DNA of 64,000 nt from Plumapathes pennacea. Lineage: Eukaryota; Cnidaria; Anthozoa; Antipatharia; Myriopathidae. Both the position numbers and the translations under genes were made by a program. The stretch is from positions 8,151,078 to 8,215,077 of the forward strand of contig OZ038470.1 in the NCBI GenBank assembly GCA_964036295.1. The letters are read 5' to 3'. This document shows, piece by piece, positions 25,078 through 64,000 of this stretch. A model generated the notes under the pieces. The model was given only the letters and a program-made list of their open reading frames with translations. It made no database searches and was not told the DNA's origin. The first letter of the stretch is position 1, and each line of letters starts with the position of its first letter.

Positions 25078-25118
25078 AGCCGCGGTCAGCGGTTGCTTAG
25101 CGTATTATTATATAGAGA
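24518..25118 (-). mobile_element. Non-autonomous Helitron, copy 3 (601 bp)
   Basis: Nearly identical to copy 1 in length and termini, separated from copy 2 by TAATAATAATAA only. Copies 1-3 are head-to-tail in one orientation. Confidence 0.85.
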
Positions 25119-25339
25119 TAATAATAATAAAAGACAACTTTCCTTTTAAGCTCGCTACGCCTCACGAGCAATAAAACGAATAAAAAACGAAATCAAAGTA
25201 AAGTAAAGTATAGAAACGAAACAGAGTAGAAGGGAAAAAAAAGGAAAGTTCTAGGTCACCAAGAGGAAATGCAATTGAGTATCGCTGGAATTGGCGATGC
25301 ATGAGTTTAGGCAAATTACTTGAAGTAGCAACTATAAAC

Positions 25340-25637
25340 CTACTCTGGTTCCAGAGGTCCTTATATTACTTCTTCAAGAGTTTTCCGACAAGAACGACGA
25401 AGCGAGCGGAAAGAACCTCTGGGCGCGCGAGGTAGCAACCTCACTTCCATGAGGTCAGCTGAACGTCGTCGCTGATTGTCTAATTTTTGACAAACACAAT
25501 GGTGATCGAATTGGCATAGAAATGAGGTTGTTACCTCGCGCGCCCAGAGGTTTCCTCACCACCGCTCGCCTTTGCCGCTCTCTGCCGAGCCTTCGCCGCT
25601 CTTCATTGGCAAGCGAGGAACCCCTGGAACCAGGGTT
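25340..25637. mobile_element. hAT-like MITE with exact 8-bp target duplication
   Basis: CTATAAAC occurs at 25332-25339 and again at 25638-25645, directly flanking inverted termini containing CTCTGGTTCCAGAGG on the left and CCCCTGGAACCAGGG on the right. Further in, CTCTGGGCGCGCGAGGTAGCAACCTCA is inverted as TGAGGTTGTTACCTCGCGCGCCCAGAGG, so the element folds back over much of its 298 bp. An 8-bp duplication is the hAT hallmark. There is no ORF. Confidence 0.8.
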
Positions 25638-25806
25638 CTATAAACGCAAAATGTCGAATAACCTTTCAAAACAAACATAAACACATGCACACACTACACA
25701 TACTGTACGTGCATGCGTCAACAGCGTCAAAGGTTTAAAGAAATACTTAAAAACTGAAGCTCAACATGGACCCAGTGAAAAGTAAATACAAGTAATTTGT
25801 GCAAAA

Positions 25807-25847
25807 TCTCTATATAATAATACGCTTAGCAACCGCTGACCGCGGCT

Positions 25848-25918
<71 letters not shown>

Positions 25919-26442
25919 CAAATTGATAATTTCGATTGGTGACGTAACAAATTAAACCGGTAATTAGATAATGCGTGATTTGAATTTCGACGCAACATTA
26001 ATGCTCGCGTACGATCGTTAGTCATAATTACTGTATCGTCAATTCGAATTGAATCGCCGGGAAAAGCAGGCCAGAAATCTTCTCGACCGCTGCCTTTCAA
26101 CCAAGCCCACGGGACGCGATTACTGAAGGTGAGAGTTCCGTTTGAGTTTAGAAAGAGAATTTCAGAGTGTCAACTGACTGGATGGCGGGGTGATGCTGCC
26201 GCATGTTCGAAAAACGGTAAGATTTGGATGTCGGACGATCGGTGGTACGCCGAGTCGAGTACGGTCGAGTGGTACATGCGCTACAGGAAAATTTGTATTT
26301 TGACGCGGTAAACAGTCGAATATGGTTGAAATTGAGTTCGAGATGCTCAAAATGGAATTCAAAAAGGAAAAAAAAAGACAAAAAATATTAGGAAAAAAGA
26401 AATTCGATCACCCGATCTCCGTATTTTACGGGGTCCTGCTAG
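25807..26442 (+). mobile_element. Non-autonomous Helitron, copy 4 (636 bp)
   Basis: Complete copy on the plus strand: host AAAA, then TCTCTATATAATAATACGC, a long (TG)n at 25850-25916, the family body, the GTATTTTAC hairpin, CCTGCTAG, then host TGTT. The sites fit insertion between A and T. The opposite orientation to copies 1-3 shows an independent insertion. Confidence 0.88.
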
Positions 26443-26534
26443 TGTTTAATAATATTTCACCCTAATTTCAAAACAGACCTTGCATACTAAAGCATAAGCT
26501 ACAGTCAAAAATCGAGAAGCGTTGCGTCAACATT

Positions 26535-27413
26535 TCATGAAGAGCTCTGTGCGTCTTCTTTGACAATGTTTGGAAGTTTTAAAGGTTTTGAAGCGGGGGT
26601 CAAAGACTCCATAAGGTTTGTGAAACGAGAGTCTGCGAGCGAATCAAATCTCTTTAGACTAGGTCGTGGATTTTCCAAGTCAGGCAGTTTGTCGATATTT
26701 GGAAGTTTAAGTTGCTGATATTCTTGACTTCTTTTCTCCTCAGTATCTGTAAATGTCAAATTCAAGTTACTTCCACATCTGGCAAATTCCTGGAACTCAG
26801 CCGGTACTCCTTCTCTCGCGTTAGCCTTACTGACATCTTTAATCCATTCTGCTATCCTGCCGTCGTTATCGTTCAACGCTACTGCTTTAACATCAACGCT
26901 GGTATTTTCTTGATTGTTAAATACTGCCTTAGACTTTTTCCTGCCGGTCATCAGACGCTCTCTTGTGCCGTTGTGTGTGTCAGGCTTGTTCTTTCTTTGG
27001 CGTGTGCTAAACGCACCTGACTGTCCAGTTTCTTCCTCTTGCAGTTTACAAGTCAAAGACATCGTAGTTTCGCCGTAATCTATTAAAGGACTTACAATAG
27101 GAGGCTGGTTTTTCTTGCTCAGAACCATCGAAGCAGATCCAGGAATTGGCTGTAAAACTGTCTTCTTTCTGACAGTGCAGGGTGATTGAAGCTTTTCTTC
27201 TTGCTTGGAAGTGAACTGAGTCTTCTCATTCATCAATCGCCTTAGTTCTTTGTCTTTGACTTCTTCGATTGCTTGGATATTTTTCCCGGGCATGCTGTGC
27301 TTTTTGGCATATGACTGTTTAAGTATAGCTGCACCTGTTCGGCTTCTCATCACGCACCTGGCGGCGGAAACTGCTCTCTTCAAAGAACTTTTACATGCCG
27401 TGTTTTTTTCCAT
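26535..27413 (-). CDS. Intronless orphan protein, 292 aa, basic and mostly disordered
   Basis: A single ATG-to-stop frame is rich in Lys, Arg, Ser, Thr, Glu and Gln. The N-terminus MEKNTACKSSLKRAVSAARC is basic. The middle has several KK/RKK patches. A possible short helix reads RIAEWIKDVSKANAREG at about residue 185. The C-terminus holds two copies of a K-LPNI motif (KLPNIDKLPDL and LKLPNIVKE), with SLKRFDSLADSRFTNLMESL between them. I recognise no domain. The frame is long for AT-rich DNA and its composition is protein-like, so I consider it real. A short linear-motif scaffold or nuclear protein is possible, but that is a guess. Confidence 0.6.
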   Translation of the reverse strand: MEKNTACKSSLKRAVSAARCVMRSRTGAAILKQSYAKKHSMPGKNIQAIEEVKDKELRRLMNEKTQFTSKQEEKLQSPCTVRKKTVLQPIPGSASMVLSKKNQPPIVSPLIDYGETTMSLTCKLQEEETGQSGAFSTRQRKNKPDTHNGTRERLMTGRKKSKAVFNNQENTSVDVKAVALNDNDGRIAEWIKDVSKANAREGVPAEFQEFARCGSNLNLTFTDTEEKRSQEYQQLKLPNIDKLPDLENPRPSLKRFDSLADSRFTNLMESLTPASKPLKLPNIVKEDAQSSS

Positions 27414-28799
27414 GATACCGCCACGGCCAATGCCAAAGTGCAGTTGTGAATAATTCTTGATAGCGTTCCCGAGGGACTTTGCTTGTTGTTAGATAGCATA
27501 TTGTCTCTGGGGAAAAGACTATATCGTGTTTCTTGCATTTTGAAAGGAAAGTTTAGTTCGCTTACACAGAGAAGGTGCTAATTTGCCCTTTATCTATTTA
27601 CATACAACAAAGTCGTCTTTAAGAACTCTTTTTGCGATTGTGGAGTTCGTGTTCAGGTGCAAATTGGTTTATTCATGCTCCAAAAAAGAGTAATTCAAAA
27701 CATATCTTTGGTAAATCCACGCCTCCAAATTCTTTATTGTTTGGGATGAAACTCATTGATTCAATTTTTTTGTATCTCGAGCTTCATTTGCTTTGCTTTG
27801 TGTTCTCAGCACCGCCTCCATATTCAAGCATCATGTTACGCGTTCATTTGTTAATAAGCACAAATCATTAGGTTGTTTTAAGTACCTACGCCTACAAACA
27901 GGAATAAAACAATTGAAGTGTGTAAGTCTTGTTTTCACAAGCAAGAGTCCTTATTTCACAGTGAGAACAGGCTCGGTACATGCACAAACACAAAGATATA
28001 AAATAACTTCCTAGTTCCCTTATGCTTGCGCTTGCATCACCCGTTTTTAATGATTGTCGAAAGTAATCGTGTGTTTGCTTGGGGTTTGCGTTTGCTTCGC
28101 TTTCCGATTGATCCAAACAAGTTTAGCGGCATTCTTGGCCAATCGTAATCAAAAGAAAAACCTGTTTGCAATATTCTCACGCAAAAAAAGAAACGCAGGG
28201 CGATGGCACATTCTATAAACTTCTAACTGGTTTCTTCTTTGAAGTAAAACCAATCGCGGCTGGCTTTTGATTGGCTGAAAGTGTAGTCTTGCAGCCTCTG
28301 TGCGGATTGGCGGTGTACCTTGCAGTTTGGTTTTGGCTTTTCGATGGTCTGGTTATCGAAAGCGGCTCTATATCTCTGGCGCCTATGTGGCTTCTGAAAG
28401 GCCATAAGTCTATATTTGGCCCGTCACCTCGCTACTGTTGACGAAAGTGACGGTCAGCGCTAGACCGTTACAGCGCTAGACCGTTACAGACATTCTTAAC
28501 AGCATCTTGTGACATACTTTCTCTCTGGGACCTAATCATTATGCAGTTTTAATTAAAGACTCAGTCTTGACGCTGTCGAAGTACGAAGTGTTCAAGTCCT
28601 TTCGCGGCTCGTCCTTTCTGCGTGATGTCAAGGCATTTCTGCATTTAAGGCTCAATTTTAACTCGAGAAGCAAGATGATGAAATACAGCACAATTAATCG
28701 AGAATGTCCGCTTGTATAGTTACACAATTGTAATTCAGTGAGTCAATTGACGCGGCGTGTGTTTTCGTGCGGAACAAACAGAACTTGTTTGTGGATTAG
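27414..28799. other. Intergenic DNA, no gene recognised
   Basis: This is the 5' flank of the orphan gene. A small tandem duplication CAGCGCTAGACCGTTA occurs twice at about 28455-28488. No exon chain was found. Confidence 0.4.
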
Positions 28800-29081
28800 G
28801 CCCCGCGCACAATAGTCCGTTTCCATTTGAAAACGCTGTTTTCCCCGTTTTGGCCTTCCGTCCACAATATGCCGGCATTTTCGGCCACGGAAACGCTCTC
28901 AAGAGTGCATTTTCTTTTAATGGTACTTTTCGAAAGTCCGACGTTCTTCTTTATGTAATGTTTTCGACTAACTTTTTAGTGTGGACGACAAAAAATCAAT
29001 CGAAACTATAAGTATGAACGGAGAAATTTTCGTAAACGGAAAAAGAAGTTGTGTTTTCAAACGAACTAGTGTGACGGGGCA
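28800..29081. mobile_element. TIR element (MITE), about 282 bp
   Basis: The left end GCCCCGCGCACAATAGTCCGTTT matches the reverse complement of the right end, GCCCCGTCACACTAGTTCGTTT. Internal arms TTTGAAAACGC and TTTTCAAACGA are also inverted. I found no clear target duplication, so the superfamily is undecided. Confidence 0.55.
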
Positions 29082-29439
29082 TCGTGTCATCAATTACATC
29101 ACCAAAATTAGAACGCAGATTCTCCTAACCATTCAAACTTATCCCCTGCCAGGGTTCATTTTTTGAGCACTTTTACCACTACACATGCATGCATGAATTG
29201 GATGGAAAATGCGGAGTGTGACGTAAATTTTATGGAATATGAGGAATATGAGGTTGCGCACAAGATCGCAACGCTAATTACTTTGCTACACTTTGAGTAG
29301 TCAGCAAAGAGGGCAATAGAACTGTCAACCGCGGCGGGTAACAAAAGCGGACCCAAAATTCTCCCTTGTGGGACTCCAGATGTTACAGGAAGACTGGTGG
29401 ATATTGTGTTCGCTACAGCGCTGGTTGCTGTAGTAGTAG

Positions 29440-29800
<361 letters not shown>

Positions 29801-30074
29801 TTTTTATCTTTATTAATGAAAAAGGTAGCCATGCAAGTCATTTGGGACATAGAGGAATGTGGAATATAACAAAAGTATTTACACGCCTGACTGTGATTTT
29901 GAGTCACCGTGATTTGGGCTGGGGAAATCATGAGGTTTTTGTGCTTATTGAAACTAAGATCTCATCAGCTCTGGTTCCAATTTCAAGCGCTGATATTCTC
30001 AAGCAGTTCAAAAACCGTATTTAAATTTTCCCTACATTCAAATTAAAAGAAAAAACGTTCACAGGAAAGTTAAA

Positions 30075-30080
30075 TTTATT
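30075..30080 (-). terminator. Poly(A) signal AATAAA for CFAP70
   Basis: TTTATT on the plus strand reads AATAAA on the minus strand, 135 bp after the CFAP70 stop codon. Confidence 0.5.
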
Positions 30081-30214
30081 TTGCTAAAGCAGTGAAATTA
30101 CAAGGACAGCGTCACTCTCGCTAAAACGTACAACAATGCAAATATGTACAAATAAAACAAACACAAATCAAAAGCCACCACAGGACCGTGTAGTGGACAG
30201 CGGACCTGAACACA

Positions 30215-61080
<30,866 letters not shown>

Positions 61081-61333
61081 CGCAAATGTTGCCTCTGAAA
61101 GGCTGTGATCGGTTAAATTTAAGGCCAGTTATTTCGCTTCAAACAACTGCAAGCTTATCGCTGACGGCCATGTTTGATTTTGTCACTGTTGGCATGACAA
61201 TATAACCGCTGGCCTCCTTTACATCGCTGGCTCGTACTTCGTCTCAGTGTCTTCTCGCCTTCTCGCAGTTGTCCGTCGGGGGTGAACTGGGCCCAACACG
61301 GCCCAACAGTATGATGACAGCCACAAAAACAAA
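61081..61333. promoter_or_regulatory. Putative bidirectional promoter, CFAP70 / divergent gene
   Basis: The 253 bp between the two divergent ATG codons must hold both 5'UTRs and core promoters. It contains ACAAAATGGCC around the plus-strand start, a YY1-like element, and no obvious TATA box. I could not pick out an RFX X-box, which would be expected for a ciliary gene. Confidence 0.5.
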
Positions 61334-63013
61334 ATGGCCACCGGAGTCGCAGATGTTCCTGGCAAGACCTGTGACCCCGATGGCGGCCAGGAACGTAGAA
61401 TGAGCAGGTACTTTTGGCAAGATATTAAATATTCAAGTAAAATGAGCCTGCCAGGTTTCATTGTTGAACTCGGCTGCCGCTGTGATTTGAACTTTAGATA
61501 TATTTAGACCTGTTTTCCGTCAAGCCTATGTAGTCACAGTTCGCTGTTTTCTTAAAACAGCAGGTTACCTTGTGATATACAGGCATTCCGGAGGTTTCTC
61601 TGTAGTTCGGTAAGTGTAACAATAGATAGGACTGTTTATTTTTTTACCGAGAATTAAGGCATTTCAGGTATGTTTAAAATTAATCATGTCTAATACTTGT
61701 ACACTGTACATGCATGTTTATTCCACCAGACAAGTAACGAATTATCAACGCCTTCCAAATTAAATCTTGTTATGTATTACGTTAGCGTGTCAAATGTTAT
61801 TATTTAAAAACGCCCATCACAATCATGGCCATATTTTCTCGTATTTAAAATGTTTAATTAATTTAAAAACAATAATTAAAATAAATGAAAACAATTAAAC
61901 ACATTTTAACCAATAGTATATCATTTGCAAAAATAGATTACCTATCTACATAAGAGTAGCCCTATGTAAAAATAAATAGCAGTAATGATAATAACAATGG
62001 TAATTGATAAAATGTATTAGCTATATAGCTGCTGTTATTAGTTGTTTTGCCCAAAAGTTGCAGCAGGTGTTAATGAAAGTGCATGCAGTTGCATATTAGA
62101 AGTTAAAAGGTTTCAGGTCTGGAGCAGTTCTAGTTTCATCATTGAGGTTATTCCAAGATTACTAGCTATAGATATCTAAAAGAGTGAAGGCCGAAGGTAT
62201 TTGTGTTAGCACGAAGCAAGGTTAGTTTGTTGGCGCCCCTCGGGGATATACCCATGTGGGACCTAAGGAGTTGTTAAGTGCTTTAAATACAAGAATTAGT
62301 ATGTCTTGAAGCCAACTGTTGTTGGGCGATTTGTGTCCTATGCTAGAAGATTATCATATGACAAATATTGTGATATTAAAAACACTACTCTAAGTACACA
62401 CTTACAGTATTTAATTGATCAAGTTTCTAAGAGCTTTTGGCACCACAAAAGTGCAAGACAGTAGAACAGTAGTAGAAACAGGGAGCATCGGGGAAGAATG
62501 TATGACTGATGACATGAGAAATGATAGTTGAAGCAGCTGTCAAATGAACTTTTTTTGTTTGAAGACAGCAAGGGATTAAACTTCTTGATATCATCTTTAT
62601 AGCAATTAAGGGCATCAAAACTTAAATTCTTGGTATGCTTTTATTGGTACCTTTTAGGGGTCAAAATAAGCTCAAGCCACGCCCATTTTAGTACCTCTTA
62701 GGGGTCAAAACAAAAATTCTTGATGAGAATCTCCATCATTTTTATGTTGGAGTCCCCTCCTGGTTGATTGATGCATATTGTTAATTTTATTGTTATGCTA
62801 ATTGCTCACTTGTTTTTATGTGTTATCCTAATTCTCTGACAGGAATGTACTGCTGAATCTATTACACCTGAACTGGTGGAGATGCTCTTTAGTTTTTTTG
62901 ACTGCAGTCCACTTGCAGAAAGCCAAGACAGTGTGCAGAAGAATGACTTGGAGTCAGCACTCATGTGTTTCATCAAAGTTGTTCATTTGGTACATGGCAC
63001 AGATCTTCAGCAA
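61334..63013 (+). CDS. Divergent gene, first three exons only, unknown product
   Basis: Exons are 61334-61407, 61561-61609 and 62843-63013, with GT/AG borders; phases 2 and 0 match, giving 98 codons before the window's remaining sequence. The protein starts MATGVADVPGKTCDPDGGQE, continues RLPCDIQAFRRFLCSS and then an amphipathic helical stretch: ITPELVEMLFSFFDCSPLAE, then DLESALMCFIKVVHLVHG. The alternating Leu/Phe pattern suggests a helical-repeat protein. I do not recognise it. An alternative frame across exon 3 stays open to 63083 but reads as composition noise. The next exon must lie to the right. Confidence 0.6.
62605..62760 (-). repeat. Dispersed repeat with TTTTGACCCCTAAGAGGT, copy B (inverted)
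   Basis: Inverted match to 59083-59227, in intron 2 of the divergent gene. Confidence 0.7.
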
Positions 63014-63454
63014 GTATGAAACTGTCTCAGACTTTGTGGTATTTCAGGACTGTCTCAGACTTTTGGGTGACTATCAAATCTAATTATGTGGTTGCTTTGA
63101 TTTTGCATTTTTATTTTGCACTTTTGAATTGGTTTAAAATTTGACAGCATTCTAAGCCAATCAGGGACAAAAGCAAAACCCGACTGTGATCTGCTCATGC
63201 ACGCAAGCATTGTAGAGGTGACATTCTCTGCTGATTGATCTCTTCTTCAAAAATAAAAGAAAACAAAAATTATGTTTTAATTGACGTATGATTGATTGAA
63301 AATTGATTTATGATAGTCATCTGAAAACATGCTCTATCAGGCTAAAAGAAAAGTGATTTGGTTATTTCAGGTAAAACCCACAGGTTGATGTACAATATTT
63401 TTTGCACCTCAAAGGAAAATCATATTTTCTCATTGCACTCCACCCCCCAAACTT

Positions 63455-63632
63455 GGGGCACCGAGTGTAAATATATTATTTAACAAAGAAACGGTGTCCT
63501 TTGTCCTTTGTATTTATATGATATAAGTGATTTTACTGTATGTGCGTATTTTACATTATTTGATATAAACAGCTAAATAATGACAAAGGACACCGTTTCT
63601 TCGTTAAATAATATATTTACACTCGGCGCCCC
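63455..63632. mobile_element. MITE with arms of about 52 bp
   Basis: GGGGC-CCGAGTGTAAATATATTATT and GAAACGGTGTCCTTTGTC at the left are repeated inverted at the right, leaving a spacer of about 70 bp. I found no clear target duplication. Confidence 0.75.
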
Positions 63633-63724
63633 ATACAAAACAAGTGTTGTCAGCCAAATTCTAAGCATTAATTTATTTCATGTACTTCGATATTAGATCT
63701 CATGCAAAATTCATTTGAGTGTAA

Positions 63725-63988
63725 TGGCCTGGCAAAACGAGGACACATTGTGGCGGCAACATTGTGTCCTTCGATGTTTCCAGGGTGGCAAAACGTGCGG
63801 CAACGTTGTTGCGCTCCGTGTGGACACAACAAATGTTTCTGAAGTTTTTCAGAAACATTTTTTGTGTCCAGGACACAAATTTGTGTCCGCAACAAATGTT
63901 TCGCGTGTGGCAAAACGGGGCAACATTTGGGAAACATGCGCGCGCTAGCAATGTTGCCTCCACGATGCATCCTTGTTTTGCCAGGCCT
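63725..63988. mobile_element. Harbinger-like MITE with TAA target duplication
   Basis: The termini GGCCTGGCAAAACGAGGA and TCCTTGTTTTGCCAGGCC are inverted and flanked by TAA at 63722-63724 and 63989-63991. The interior is made of GCAACATT/AATGTTGC and GGACACAA/TTGTGTCC inverted motifs. TAA fits the PIF/Harbinger TWA rule, but the TIR differs from the family in CFAP70. Confidence 0.6.
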
Positions 63989-64000
63989 TAAGACTTACAA

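Noticed and set aside
62898-63083. Plus-strand frame MTAVHLQKAKTVCRR to a stop
   Set aside because: It is the shifted reading of exon 3 of the divergent gene; the other frame has helical-protein composition and fits the phases of the upstream exons.

Overview
The window looks like nuclear DNA from a cnidarian, most likely a stony coral or sea anemone. This is inferred from intron-rich animal genes with GT/AG junctions, AT-rich intergenic DNA, and a dense load of LINEs, Helitrons, PIF/Harbinger and foldback elements. Nothing resembles a bacterial operon, and most longer open frames outside the genes listed are translations of simple repeats or antisense shadows.

Left part (1-22.6 kb). An intronless-coding gene at 4653-5933 encodes a 426-residue Cys/His-rich protein I do not recognise. 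A foldback palindrome and a decayed CR1/L2-like LINE follow (7.3-10.5 kb). Next is a cluster of C2H2 zinc-finger loci: one minus-strand terminal exon (10804-10960), two complete spliced plus-strand genes (13745-15134 and 16645-17730) whose fingers resemble the Glass family, and a finger relic between them. A second LINE remnant lies at about 18-19.1 kb. An intronless GNAT acetyltransferase resembling histidine N-acetyltransferase (HISAT/NAT16) is at 21630-22568.

Middle (23-30 kb). Four copies of one non-autonomous Helitron family are present. Three are head-to-tail on the minus strand, separated by (AAT)n, and one is on the plus strand; each has 5'-TC and 3'-CTAG ends between host A and T. 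A hAT-like MITE with an exact 8-bp target duplication sits among them. A 292-residue intronless minus-strand orphan gene lies at 26535-27413.

Right part (30.2-61.1 kb). One minus-strand gene, CFAP70 (TTC18), fills this half. I assembled 31 exons with matching phases, totalling 3357 nt (1118 aa, close to the human protein). Its introns hold a 3.85-kb PIF/Harbinger transposon with TIRs, a TTA target duplication, a Myb-like gene and a transposase gene carrying one frameshift. They also hold a related MITE, a 1.4-kb duplicated segment with a Lys/Arg/Glu-rich repeat ORF, a 0.95-kb tetranucleotide array, a nested foldback element, a TPR relic and several dispersed repeats.

The CFAP70 start codon lies 253 bp from the start of a divergent plus-strand gene (exons 61334-61407, 61561-61609, 62843-63013) that runs off the right side. 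The two probably share a bidirectional promoter. Two MITEs end the window.
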